Shown: positions 41,363-53,343 of the stretch, in pieces
Layout of the letters: every line of letters starts with the position of its first letter
How positions within the stretch are numbered: the stretch's first letter is position 1
The notes under the pieces: model-generated
The model's database searches: none
The model's input: the letters and a program-made list of their open reading frames with translations, nothing else
What the model was told of the DNA's origin: nothing
NCBI GenBank assembly: GCA_022813625.1
Contig: JAKLMB010000037.1
Coordinates: forward strand, 62,001 to 126,000
DNA length: 64,000 bases
Direction: 5' to 3'
Source: Aaosphaeria pasadenensis
Taxonomy: Eukaryota > Ascomycota > Dothideomycetes > Pleosporales
Position numbers and translations under genes: made by a program

Positions 41363-43157
41363 TCACACTCCTTTCGTCTGAATGGACTCAATCTTCTCCT
41401 GCTCCATGTCGTCTACCTTTTCCGCATCGGGTTCTTCAAAGGCTTTACCGCTCCCATGTTCCGGCAGTGGTCGCCTCCGAAGCTGTGCCCAGACGGCCTT
41501 ATGTGCGGGTCTCATGAACAAATCATCCATCTCCTCCAAAGTAAGGCCTTTCGTTTCTGGCACAAAGAAGAAAGACCATACGCCCATTGCCACTAGGATA
41601 CTTGAGAAGAAGAAATACGCCCCATACCCTAAGTCCGAGATCATGTAAGGAGTACTCCTCGCGATGATGAACGAACCCAGCCACGTGTCCGCGGTGGTCA
41701 GAGCGACGCAAAGCATCCTGATATCGAGCGGGAAGATCTCCGATGCATACGTCCACGTGATTCCTTGCCATGTCGCGCAAATGATGAAAGCGTTAATGTA
41801 GACACATACCATAGCGAGATAGCCCCATCCATCTCTGCTGACCTCGCCTCGAGCGGCGGCAGCAGCGGGGTCTGCTCGCATCACATAGCCGCCGATGTAC
41901 CACATCGGAATGCAGCCCAACGCAGCACCCCAGATGAGTCCCTTGCGTCGACCTATCTTTTCCACAACGATCACAGTGAAGGTTATCATCCCAAGTGTCT
42001 TTGCGATACCGTAGAAGCCAGTGGAGAAGAGTTTGAGGGAAGTGCTTGGGACGCCTAGTGTTTCAAAGATACGCGGTGCGTAGTATGTGATGATGTTCAC
42101 CTACACCAATTAGTATCATTGTGGTATTGTTTGTGGGTTGCGGGCTACTTACGCCGGTGAATGACTGGAGGAACATGAGTGCGAGACCAATTCCCATCCG
42201 GTTACGCGTGCCCTTCATGAAGAGCTTCTTGAACTGTGCCCTTTTGCTCAAATTATTTGTACTGCGCTCTTCGACCTGGAGGCGAATATCACCAAGTTCT
42301 CGCTGAATGTACTCGTGCGATGCTGGCAGGCCCCGAATCTTCACAAGAATTCGTTCGGCACCTTCGAAGTTGTCGCCACGTGCAAGCCAACGCGGGCTCT
42401 CGGGGCACCAGATCATGCCTAGAAAGAGCGCGACTCCTGGGACGAGCTGGAGTGCAAGGGGTATGATCCACTGTGCCTGCTTGCTTTTGTCTATGGTCTG
42501 GTCTGTTCCGTAATTCTACAAGCACTGTTAGTATCATTGCAGACAGACTTAAGGATAGAGCATTGTTGCCCGACTTACTATCCAAAAGCCAAGCATACCA
42601 CCTCCTTGAGAAGCTATCTCAAAGATGCCGACCAGGCGCCCTCGAATGGACGGAGGCGCGGTCTCAGCAATGTAGACAGGTACGGTCAGCGAAGACGCCC
42701 CGATTCCGAGACCTGCAATCGCACGACCAGCAACGATCATGTCCATGTTACCCCTCGCAGCAGTCATGATGGTACCACCCAGCAAGAAGACAAGTGCAGC
42801 AAGCATGACCGTCTTTCTTCGCCCAAACTTCTCGGCGATAGGGAATGTGAGTAGAGCGCCGAAGAAGCAGCCAGCTTGAAAGGTGGAGACAATGTTGCCC
42901 TGTATTGTGTCGCGTTGGCTTGTAGAGACTTTGTCAAGCCCAAAATCGCGTTTGAATGAGTCCAAGGCCATTGTGCCACCTATGACTGCGGTGTCGTAAC
43001 CCACTGCGTCTCTGTAAGTAGGACTGATAGGAGATTGCTTTCATCCAAACTCACTTGCGAGAGCAGACATTGAAGCCACAAGGGCTATCGTATGGATACG
43101 CCAATTGCGCACCTCTGGAGGGTCCAGAGTCCCAGATGCGTGTGTATGCCAACCCAT
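41363..43157 (-). CDS. MFS sugar-family permease, quinate-permease type
   Basis: Proton-coupled uptake through a 12-helix major-facilitator fold. Exons 43157-43055, 43009-42579, 42515-42153 and 42100-41363 give 544 residues. Sugar-porter signatures are visible: GYDTAVIGGTMALDSF, GRAIAGLGIGASSLTVPVYI, PESPRWLARG, and the C-terminal PETKGLTLEEMDDLF. The start PPEVRNWRIHTIALVAS resembles the quinate permease QutD, but a close sugar permease is equally possible. The first intron is only 45 nt with an AG shift at its acceptor (CAGAG). The acidic C-terminal tail (EEPDAEKVDDMEQEKIES) is cytosolic. It is convergent with the lipocalin-like gene. Confidence 0.92.
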
Positions 43158-44390
43158 GCTATGTCGTGTAAATGCGTATCTGGTACAATTTTCAAACCGA
43201 AATCTATTTTCTAGATAGTTGAAGATCCAAAAATGAGGAGGCGACGCAAGATTCAAATACAATCATCTCGGTCACCGCAACCGCGGCGACTCTGTATTCT
43301 TTGTCGGCCTATGCATCCTCCTCGTTGGGACTGTTGGTCACAAGGCGGGGTGTGTCCATGCAAGATCTTCCTTTTCAACCATGTCACCTTCTGAAAAGAG
43401 CTCAAGATATTGAAGATCCTACAGCAGCGCCTTGGTCACCTTGGCAGGCTGGGGAAATGGGGAACTATGGGCCCACCATCGTGCTTGGACACGTTGGGGA
43501 TGCTTAAACAATGCGGAGGCGCAGAGAAGACCACTTGGCGCGCAGGCGCAAAAAACACCCGTATCTCTGCCGTGTAGCGAGGGCGCCTTTTGCGTCATCT
43601 CACCAGTGCTCGCCTCTTCCTGGTGGGTTAAGAGCAGTGGTGATTAGTTGCCCAAACGATTTTCCGTGAGATACAGGATATAATATGTTGATGGCTTGAG
43701 AAGAGTAGAAGCCTCTCCGCGTATTATGTTCAGTTGAACCAAGGAAGGGTGAATACAGTTGTAGCCCCCGATACGAGGCAAGTTACCAGGGTACACAAGT
43801 ATGCAGTCTTACGGTCGTTCTGACACCCAGCCAAGCAACTACAACTGCAGATGCAGTTCAATGTAGAAACGCACTGGTTCTGGCCCCTACATTTCATCGT
43901 TGCTTCACAAAGTCTGCGAGAATAACCCCGCCATGATCAAGAATGCCAACGCGTTTCGCCAATAACCAATAACGCGTTAACAAGGGGATGCATCATGAAG
44001 AGGAGAACGTTTTCCTGCATGTTATTGCGTGTGATAATTATAGTCAACAGTGAAATCTGACTTAGGTATCCCGGATGCATACTCGACGTATGATTCGGAG
44101 CTTCAAGTAGACCCCGCTGCTCAAGATTATGTAGACCGGCGTACGCCTCCGTCAACGAATGAGTTTGCCGACCAGTGTCTTGCAGGGGCCACATCATGAG
44201 GTCAAGTATGTTTTGCAGATTTACGCAGGTGGAGCAAAGCGAATCTAAGTGACTGAACTGGAATTTCTCTCGATAACGACAGTAGACTCCCAACGGAGAA
44301 AAATTACGAAAGTGGACAATCTCTAAGTTATCAATGGCACTCCGGGCAGCAATCAGCAGTGGCCAGTCATGAACGATCAATACAGTTCCT
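43158..44390. other. Intergenic region, nothing recognised
   Basis: 1233 nt. The longest frame (43937-44407, minus) overlaps the last exon of the DUF1996 gene and has no motifs. It holds the permease promoter and the 3' UTR of the DUF1996 gene. Confidence 0.5.
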
Positions 44391-45796
44391 TTACATTGGC
44401 ATTTCACCCCCTGGCAGTTGAGAGATCCCTGTTCGACAAGTCAGCAAATAGGTCCGATTAACAACATGCGGATGCGCAATCAACTTACAGCCATCGTTGT
44501 CCTCCTTGACGGTGGTCTTGACACTACACTTCTTGGCTTGGTCGATGGTCTGAACCTTCATGTCCTTGCACGAGGCTCCCATGCAGTTAGACGCATCCAT
44601 TCCCTTCTGGAGAGAATCGCCCTTCCAGCCAAAGACATAATCGGCATGTTGTCCGTATCCAGTGTTGTCGCCATAGCTGAAGTAGAATGGCTGAGAGCCA
44701 TCCGCCGGCCACTCAGCCTTGTTGTTGAATGGAGTGGTGTCCCAGACTACCTCATACCTATACACAGTTAGCAGCCTGGAAAAGGTACCAGTCTCGTTGA
44801 ACATACATGAGTTGAGGGATTCTAATTGGGTGGGTAGATGGGCAAGATCCACCAAGGCTAAGGAAGTTGGCTGGGCCGGAGCTTGGGTGGGCGACGTGTG
44901 ACTTGTGGTCGGGGCTATCAAGATTCTTGCCATCCCAGCAGCTATTGAAAGTAAGTTAGAAGTCTTCCAAGTTAGGGTACTACAGGAACAACAACTCACG
45001 TAGGGAACTGGATGTTGGAACGGATGCCACCTTTGCAAACATCCTTGGGAAGATTTTGAGTATCGATCCTGGATCATCATGTAAGTCTCATATCGAAGCG
45101 TCAGGAGTGTAGGCTAACATACTTGTTGTCCATGCAAGGTGCAGAAGTGTCACCTCCAAAGTTGGGACCGGTGTAGCAACGGAAGCAGTTGTGCCTCTTC
45201 AAAGCTGGGTCGGCTGTGCGCCTGGCTGGGTCACCTACAAGCATACGGAAACCCTTGGTGATCGGTAAGTCTCCAGTTATAAAGAGCAAATGTCAACAAA
45301 GCTTACAGGCTTGAAGGCAGTAATCTTGCCGGGCTGAGCAGAGACGTAGTAAACTAGGACTCCACCATCGATCTTGGTGCTGAAGTCATCGTTGAATTGG
45401 CGACTACACAGAGTTCAGTATGCCATTCACCTGTCGAATCCGAATAATATCTTACGCAGCGCCTAGTTGCTTCACACGCTTGTAGCTGCCGTTGCGGGCC
45501 TTAAAGTAAAGATTTGCTGTCCAGTAATTTGAAAAGTCATCCGAGAAGCGACAGGTAGTGCACGATGCTCCTCCAGAGACGTCTCCAGTTGTCATGGAGG
45601 CGTTGAACGCGTTTCCTCCGACGATCTGATGAACATGAGGCGATGGGATCTGACCGGGATTAACCAGCGGGTCGAGACGGTCGATGACAACCTGTGCACA
45701 TCCAAATCGCAACATGGTAGTTCCTCCTTGACGCTTGAGCCATTGAGGGAGCGCTGTGGCCAGCGTGGGCAGAATGACGAAGGTGGTCCAACGCAT
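44391..45796 (-). CDS. Secreted DUF1996-domain protein
   Basis: Seven exons: 45796-45456, 45403-45307, 45253-45123, 45068-45000, 44941-44807, 44757-44489 and 44428-44391, totalling 359 residues. The N-terminus MRWTTFVILPTLATALPQW is a signal peptide. DUF1996 hallmarks are visible: SPHVHQIVGGNAFN, GFRMLVGDPARR, the cysteine-rich RHNCFRCYTG, KGGIRSNIQFPTCWDGKNLD, SPDHKSHVAHPS, TGYGQHADYVFGWKG and the end DGWISQLPGG. Function is unknown; family members are secreted or cell-wall proteins of filamentous fungi and a few have been linked to stress or spore formation. The second-third exon junction uses an AAG acceptor and is the least certain part. Confidence 0.92.
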
Positions 45797-47682
45797 CGTG
45801 AATGAATGGAGTGACCTGAGGGATTGAAGCGGGTGTTGGGATGTCGAGCACAGTAACTAGGATTGCGAGGCTCTGCAGAGTTTATGATAAGTCTCTCGAC
45901 TAGACATCTCATCACGGCACGACATCTTAGACCAACTGCCGCCATGCCTCAGGGCACTGAATTGCCGAAACATGGGGAAGCTTGTTCTGTTGCCAATTTC
46001 AACATCACCCCCGCAGTGTTATGGCGAATAAAATCCAGATGTTCGCACTTTGAGGGCCTCATAAATTGATGTTGTCGGTAAAGAAGGGGGTCGAGATTGA
46101 TTAAAAGACTTCCGACCCATGAAGGCTAATATGGGCCGTACAACCTGCATGGGCCAACCAACTCAAATTATCAAGATTATCCACACATTTATTTATTACT
46201 TCACTCAGTGCCCAAGTCCGACCGACTGGAAGTACACCTTCCTGAACGCCCAAAGTATTACCCATCTTTCAGTCTAGATCATGTTGACGCCTAGCAACGT
46301 GGGAAGTACATCTCCAGTGTGACAAATATCAAGTCAACAGATCGTGAATACAATCAATCGCCGCGAGATCTGCACTGTGGAACACCAGCCGTGATGTATA
46401 GATACAAGTTTATCAACGATAGGATTTCGGGCAACTGGAAAATTTGAAGTATATCGATACTCCCGATTTTGAGAACGTGTAACCTTGACGTTCAACTTGC
46501 TTAAAGTCAACCGGCTGTATTGCCTGACTATTCCGAAGATCGATGTACTTATTTCTCTGGATGTATCGAAACGTTATCCACCATCTTGCTTGTTTATAAT
46601 ACGATCTAGTCCTATCCATTGGCCTCGTTAAGAACTGACTGGTCAGGTTCCCGAATTCCAGAAGATTCTCACGTGAATTGAACATGATTGAACTTGGAAG
46701 GAGGTCATCTCAGATCGGACAGGTACAACCTACTGGCTGACTTGAAGCTGATTTGATTCGCTACTCGGAGTCAGCTGGGCTTTCATTCGTGGCGCTTCTG
46801 ATAAAGTACGGTGCACCAGGACAGGATATCATATTACGGACCAAAGGCACGAATATATTGCTTCGATTTCGCCCAGTGACCAACTCTCCGATGATCTTGA
46901 TCTCGTCACTTTCGTCACATGTACGAACCACCAGCGTAATCCGTTCAGCGTGTATAATAGTTAACGAGCTTTTGCTCACTGCAAGGTCGTCTACGTAGGC
47001 CGGATTGTATACATGGGCATGATGTGTTCGCAGTTGCCCCTCGAAGTGGAGAACCTGCATAGCATAACACTGACGGAACTCTTCCTTGCTGTGATGAGAC
47101 TTCACCGAGAGTTTACTATCGACTACGCCCCTTGAACCTCTGCCAATAGACTAAATGTTGTATCTGATGTCTTGGGTTGTACTCATTGTGATCTCGCCTT
47201 ACAGTCTGTAGTTCTCAATTAAGAATCGGAAATGAGTGGATGTTCCCCTACTGATAATCCAGTGAAACTGTTGTATATTACACCATCGTAACTCTGTGGG
47301 TATGTCAAGTAATTTTAGGCAGCACACTCCTACCCGTTGGCTGATTCAGTCAGGTTCTGTTCACTTTCCAGGCTGTGGAATGAATGATAACCAACAAGTA
47401 GTCTCTCGTTAGATCTCACTGCGCCATTGAGAGATACTTTGTCCAGTAATGTTCACTACCATCAAAATAGGCGTCTAACAGTTAGTTTCCACGTCATCAT
47501 GGTTTCAGTTGGCTCATTAGTTCGTTCTTAACATGGATAACTTTAAAGAACGGTAGCCATATTCTCTCAAGAATATCTCCACGAAGGGTATTTTATTTTT
47601 TTCCATCAAGTCCGCGCAGTACAGAGCCTTCACTCGAGGCATGAATGTACCGAGTGATCACTTTCTACAGTCACCTCTTTTC
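45797..47682. other. Gene-free region of 1.9 kb
   Basis: A/T-rich; the promoter of the DUF1996 gene lies at its left end and the dipeptidase 3' UTR at its right end. The overlapping frames around 46750-47105 on both strands have no domain features. Confidence 0.5.
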
Positions 47683-48741
47683 TTATTGACCGAAGATCTT
47701 CTCCAAATAACGGAGCCAGTTCTCGCCTATGGTTTCAACACATTAGAGCATGGTAAGGAAGAAATTGGGGAAAAACTTACCTAAAACCTTCACCATCTTC
47801 TCTTTGCTCCATCCCGCTCTAGCCATTGCTTGTGCTAATTCTTGTCTCTCCGCAAGTGGGCCAAGAGGTTTAACAACTTTTTGACTACCCCAAGGCGTAA
47901 GCTTCCTAGCATAGCCTTTGTCCATATTGCACCATGCCATGAAATCGCTTGGTCGGCCATGGCCCTCGGAAGAGTCACTGCCGATACCAACGAGATCCTC
48001 TCCAATGAGCCCAATGATGTAATCAACCGCCTCGACGTAATCGTCAATCGTGCTCTCATTCCCCTTCTTCATGTGCGGCCCAAATTGCGATAGCCCCACA
48101 AACCCGCCCTTGGAACCGATGAGCTTGATCAACTCGTCTGACTTATTGCGTGGGTGCTCTTTCATGCCACTTGGCAGAACGTGCGAGAAGCACGGCGGCT
48201 TTCCAGCAGGAGCATACTCAATCACGTCTCGAGATGTCTTTGGCCCGACGTGACTCAGATCGCACACAATTCCCAACTTCGCCATCTGGTCCACTACTTC
48301 CCGGCCGAACCCCGTCAATCCGCCATCGTTAATCTCCGTGTAGCCACAGCCAGAATAGTTCTGCGTGTTATACGTGAGCTGCATTTTCCGTACGCCAAGG
48401 TCCCTGAAGACGCGGAGGTAATCAAGTTTGTCCTCGATGCCGGCAGTGTTTTGCCAACTCAACAATATTGCAGTCTTCCCGGCAAGCTTGGCATTTCGAA
48501 TATCCTGAACAGTGTGTGCCTGGGTTATGAGGTCTGAGTGCTCTTCAAACCATTTCTTCCATTGAACCACATTGGCAATGGATTCCCGAAACCCTTCCCA
48601 TAGTCCACAGGTGCATGAGACACCGTCAATACCACCATCCCGCCAAGCTTGAAATATCTCAGGGGAGAACTTGCAGATATTCAAACCATCGAAATGAATG
48701 TTTGACGCATATATCTCCCGTGCTTCAGTTTCTGAAACCAT
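47683..48741 (-). CDS. Membrane-dipeptidase-type metallopeptidase (M19 family)
   Basis: Zinc dipeptidase of the renal dipeptidase family, cleaving dipeptides such as Cys-Gly. Two exons, 48741-47781 and 47726-47683 (54-nt intron), give 334 residues; the upstream extension of the frame begins with TTG, so ATG 48741 was taken. Metal-binding motifs: HFD (H16, D18), E in WQNTAGIED, H in CDLSHVG, and H in PCFSHVLPSG. GIGSDSSEGHGRPSDFM is the variant of the usual GSDFDG loop. The short last exon, ENWLRYLEKIFGQ, restores the family's GGNFLRV-like ending. No signal peptide or GPI signal is visible, so it is probably cytosolic. Its neighbour is a Dal5-type permease, a family that includes dipeptide transporters. 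Confidence 0.93.
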
Positions 48742-49189
48742 TTTGTTGTTGTGGGCTGATGACAAACTGGCAAAATCCGTTTGGAATAATGGTAAGATAG
48801 TCAGGACATGGAGGTCCTTTTAACGCAACCACGTGCTATGTCGCAATTGAACGACTCAGTTTAAAGCATAAGCTTCTTTCTTTAGCGTTTTTGTCTAAAC
48901 ACGAACTTTACGATCTCCACTTATAAATATGGATCTGTAATTGTTATTGCCGACGATTGAATAGAATCCGATACCGGCAGTCGGCAGTACGCATGTTTGG
49001 GGCGGGTTGAAGATAAGGCTTATGTTCTGACTTGGTATTTCATGGTATTAGTGAACACTAGCTAAGTCTATTGAATTGATGCTTTTACTCCATAACATTT
49101 ACAATCGGGACCGAGACGATCCTCAAGCACGTCTAAACCGTCCCATCTAGAAAGTTGCACTTAGGTGCTTAGTAGATGACCATCAGTAA
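48742..49189. other. Intergenic region between dipeptidase and permease
   Basis: 448 nt between two minus-strand genes. Dipeptidase promoter on the left and permease 3' UTR on the right; nothing else recognised. Confidence 0.5.
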
Positions 49190-50792
49190 TCAATCCTCGT
49201 TCTCTGCCCGCAATGGCCACTTCTTGTTCAGCCTCCAGATAACCAGAGTCAAAAGTATCTCAATAGCAAAGAACATCGCCGCCATCTCATAGCCGATAGG
49301 GAAATGAGGCGCCTTTCCCGTGTTGTACACGAACAGCGGCACCCACGCCTGAAAAGTGAAAGCAATCGCCTCGACGATTCCAATGATCACAATTCTGTGC
49401 TCTGCAGACTCTGAGCATATTTCTTGAATCCACGTAATAATGAGAGCTCCTGCTCCCGTCTCGAGGAACGTTAGAATCCAGCCGGCAATCATGGCCGCGA
49501 TGTTATGGTCTGGCCAGACGGAGAGAATGATGCAGCCGGTCAAGGCTGGAACGCACGCGGCTATGATGACCGGCCAGCGCTTTCCAATCGCGTCAGATGT
49601 CCAGGCGTAAGTGAGCGTGAAGAAGATCTGAGCGCCGTATCCCGCGGTAGGGATCAGGTTCACTTCTTCGGTGCTCCATCTCTTCGTGGATTTGAGCCAC
49701 ACGTTGAAGTAGCTGTATATGCGAATGCCGAGGACGTGCGCGACGAAGATCGCGCAGAAAAGGTATAGTTGCCAGCATTTGAGAATGGACAGCATTTTGC
49801 GGGCTGTGAGCTTCTTCACTGGGCGCCGTTTGCAGACTTCCATGCGATCTATTGCCATTTGTTTCTGTTGCGGGGGGAGCCAGCGTGCCTTGGAGCTCGT
49901 AGGTTGATCGGGGATGGCGAAGTAGCCATAAATTGCAATTGGGACTCCGATGATTCCTATACGTTACAATTAGAAAAACAACTTGGTTCAAACGATTGAG
50001 TAGAAGCTTACCGTCAAAGATGAAAAGCCATTGCCATGCAGCGATTCCGTGTTTTCCATCCATTCGCAGCAGACCTGCCTGCAGGTACCCCGAGAACATC
50101 TGCGCGGCGGACGAAGATGCCTGGAATATGCATGCCCTTTTGCCCAATTCCGCTGGTGTGTACCAATTTCCCAACAAAGTCATGATGCCTGGGTAAGCAG
50201 ACGCTTCGAGCAGACCAATGAAGAATCGCAGGACGAATAAGGTCTTCACGTCCTTAGCACCCGCCATTCCCATCACCAGAAATCCCCAGATGAGCTCGAG
50301 AGTCGGGAGCCATATTGAGGGCCGAATCTTCAGCATGATCAACTGCGAAGGGATCTGGCCTAGAATGTAGCCTATGTTCCAATATGTGGTGAGATAGTTG
50401 AGGTCATTGCCAGTGAGATGAAGGTCCTCCTTCATTCCAGATACGTAGGCATTGCTAATCTGTTCGATTTTAGCTTTTGTTCGCCAATCTTCATGTTGAT
50501 TATCTCATACATTTGTCTGGTCGAGATACTTTACGAAGTATGCAATGCACACATAAGTCAGAATCCAAACTAAGATTGAAAAGTCAGCACCACTGAAATC
50601 TTAGAATAGGGTTTAGGAATACATACAATCGATTCTTGCAATGAAAGCTCTCTCCTCGGGCGATTTGTCCAAAGAGTCCCAAACCACCGCGAGGACGCGT
50701 TGTGTGAGAGTACGCTTCGGTTTTGGCTGGCTATCAATGCCATGACCATCAACCACGACACCCGACTTGTCTAGGCTATCTTTGTTCGACAT
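49190..50792 (-). CDS. MFS permease, allantoate/Dal5 (anion:cation symporter) type
   Basis: Plasma-membrane symporter of the ACS family, whose fungal members carry allantoate, ureidosuccinate, dipeptides, nicotinate, pantothenate and similar anions. Exons 50792-50627, 50569-50511, 50459-50012 and 49956-49190 give 479 residues. The second exon encodes WILTYVCIAYFVKYLDQTN, the first helix with the family's DQTN ending. ISNAYVSGMKEDLHLTGNDL and NIGYILGQIPSQLIMLKIRP are the usual helix 2 region. RFFIGLLEASAYPGIMTLLG and the C-terminal helices follow. The start has a shorter cytosolic region than some relatives (MSNKDSLDKSGVVVDG). The closest substrate class cannot be told. It is divergent from the FMO gene. 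Confidence 0.92.
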
Positions 50793-51414
50793 AGCGGAAA
50801 CCACCTTCTAGCCAGTATATGAGACACGTAAAAAAACAGTATCTCTCAGGCCACTGCAACACCAAGACAAGATTCGGGCTCAAGCATGAGCATTAATATT
50901 CCTCTCTCTCCTGATGTATCTTTTTGCATTGCAGCACGCAATACACCTTCCCATGACGTGCTCTATGTTTTAACTCCAATATACTAGTGCCGTCGCTATC
51001 GTTTCCATTGTTTCCCACTATATCACGGTTAGAACACGAAGGAGTATCCACTGCAACGATTCAGGGCACGCTTTGCTCCGCCGGTGCCTGAGTAATAAGA
51101 CAGGGCAAGCATTCCCATCCAAGTCGGCATGTCCACCCATTCGACCTGGAGTTAGTTCGTTATTTAGCTTAAGCGTAGGTATACTTGGAATCACAGCATA
51201 TTTCGGACCGATAGGACGGTTGGAGAACAGCTTATCTGCGCCAAGAACCATCAAGCATTTTCAATTTGGCGAACAAAAAAGTCGAATGACAGACCCGACG
51301 TCGGCGTGGTCGGAAGTCAAGAAAAATTGCAATTGTTAAATGATTAATTATCTACCCTAACCTTTCCTTGCTTTCGCTAGCTGGCTGATTGTGTACGTTT
51401 GAATCATAATAGTA
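50793..51414. promoter_or_regulatory. Bidirectional promoter region with GATA-type sites
   Basis: 622 nt between the permease and FMO start codons. HGATAR-type sites (either strand) at 50996-51001, 51209-51214, 51232-51237 and 51348-51353; TGACGTG at 50954-50960; CCAAT at 50976-50980. GATA factors of the AreA type control nitrogen-source permeases in fungi, and Dal5-type genes are classic targets. About two such sites would be expected by chance in this length, so four is suggestive only. Confidence 0.45.
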
Positions 51415-53071
51415 ATGGAGGCCTTTACGCAGATAAAGAGAGTTGCGATCATTGGCGCGGGCTCCGCAGGCCTAGCAACGGCAAAGTATGTACTATTAAG
51501 TATTACTCTTATTCCCGATCGGATCATATCCGAAGAGGTCAATTGCTTGCCGTGTGTCTAACGTGCCTGGCAGATACTTACTCGCGGAGAAAGTGTTCAG
51601 CAAGATAGTATTGTTCGAGCAGAGGCAAGAAGTCGGCGGGGTTTGGAATTACTCGGGTAGCCCCTCGAGACCATGGCAATTCGATTTCACAATTCCCCGC
51701 GTGCGTCCATCGCAGACAGTAGAGAAGCCAGTCGTCCAGGAGGATGCCGATAATGGCACGAAGACAGCGATTTTCCCATCTCCGCTGTACGACTACTTAG
51801 AGACCAATATCCCGTACAGCTTGATGAACTTCACTGATCATCGGTTCCCTGCCGACTCTGCACTCTTCCCTAAATTCGAAGTCGTCAAGCGCTACCTCGA
51901 TGGGTATGCGGAGGACGTCAAGCACCTTGTCAGACTTGGTACACAGGTCTTGCAGGTCTCCCCAGAGTCTGAAGCTGGCAGGCCAATCTGGAAGGTCGTA
52001 AGTGAAGACGTGATCTCACAAAGGCGAACTGAAGAGCAATTCGATGCTGTCGTCTGCGCAAATGGACATTACTCCGATCCTTTCATTCCGGACATCGAAG
52101 GCCTCAAGGAGTTCCAGCAAAAGTATCCCGATGTAATCTCACACTCAAAATACTATCGAAAGCCTGAAGTCTATGCAGACAAAGTACGTACTTGAAGAAC
52201 CACCTACAGTAAGACTTGGAAAATCCTAATGCTAACTAATGCGCAGAAAGTTCTCATAATCGGCAACTCAGCCTCCGGCCTCGACATCTCCACCCAAATC
52301 AGCAAAGTAACCCCCAACGTCATCGTCTCCGAAAAAGAGAAACCAAACGTCGTCCACAACCCCTCCACCTCAATCCACTACCGCCCCGAAATCACCTCCT
52401 TCCTCCCGGACCGCCAAAGCGTCCGCTTCGCAGACGGCCACGTCGAATCCGACATCGACAGCGTGATCTTCTGCACCGGGTACCAGTACTCTTTCCCGTT
52501 CCTTCAGAACCTCGATCGCCCCGTCGTCACGACAGGGCAGAGGACGAACCATGTCTGGGAACAGGTCGTGTATTGGCCTCGGCCTACGCTGACGTTCCTG
52601 ACGTTGCCGCAGCGCATTGTGCCGTTCCCTGTTGCGGAGGCACAAGCTGCGTATATTTCGCGGGTCTACTCTGGACGTGTTTCCCTGCCGGCGACGGAGG
52701 AGATGAAGGCGTGGGAGGAGGCGAGGGTGCAGGAAAAGGGGGATGGAAAGGGCTTTCACGACATGATGTTCCCGGCTGATGCAGAGTACATCAATCGATT
52801 GCATAATTTGAGTATGGGCGCGGTCAAGATCGATGAGAGAGGGTTGGAGAATGACGGAGCGGGGAAGATACCGCCTTATTGGGGTGAGGAGAAGCAGTGG
52901 GTCAGGCAGAGGATACAGAAGATTAAGCAGGTGGCGCTGTCATTAGGTGACAAGAGGCTTGGGGTCAAGTCATTGCAGGATTTGGGATTCGATTATGCAG
53001 CGTGGAAGACGGAGGAGAAGTCACTTGGCTTGGAGAAGACTCAGTCGAAGGAGGCGGTTTGCACAGCGTAA
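51415..53071 (+). CDS. Flavin-containing monooxygenase (FMO-like)
   Basis: FAD- and NADPH-dependent oxygenation of a nucleophilic N- or S-containing substrate (inferred from family). Exons 51415-51485, 51574-52183 and 52247-53071 give 501 residues. FAD motif VAIIGAGSAGLATAKYLL is split by intron 1 (88 nt). VGGVWNYSG follows it. The FMO-type region FQQKYPDVISHSKYYRKPEVY leads to the NADP motif KVLIIGNSASGLDIS. The conserved FCTGYQYSFPFL lies near residue 320. The Baeyer-Villiger type is less likely because the FxGxxxHxxxW motif is not present; here SHSKYY is seen. Substrate unknown. Divergent from the permease, and the same neighbourhood as the M19 dipeptidase. Confidence 0.9.
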
Positions 53072-53343
53072 TCTGTGCTTCACCGGTTTGATAAACGTAT
53101 ACCCATCACTATCACGCATAATTGCATATGAGGCTACAGACAGCTTTTATCGTTAAACATGGAGATTGAGATTCTTCCGAAATAAAATGTACGTCTACCA
53201 GATGTGTGGTTTCGCACTGGCGCACCGACCCTCACTTGGGTCTGAGGATAGAGAATTTTGTTCTTTTTTTTTGTTCGTTTGATATATCCAAACAAGATCG
53301 CAGGCTTACATAAACGCCGTAAATGTGGATAGGGTGCATCTGC

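Noticed and set aside
43937..44407. 156-codon minus-strand frame
   Set aside because: Overlaps the last exon of the DUF1996 gene in another frame; the spliced frame ends in the family's LPG motif instead.
46753..47105. Overlapping frames of 81 and 114 codons on opposite strands
   Set aside because: No family features, no signal, and no splice partners.
48742..48765. Eight-residue upstream extension of the dipeptidase
   Set aside because: The extended frame starts with TTG; the ATG at 48741 gives the normal N-terminus.
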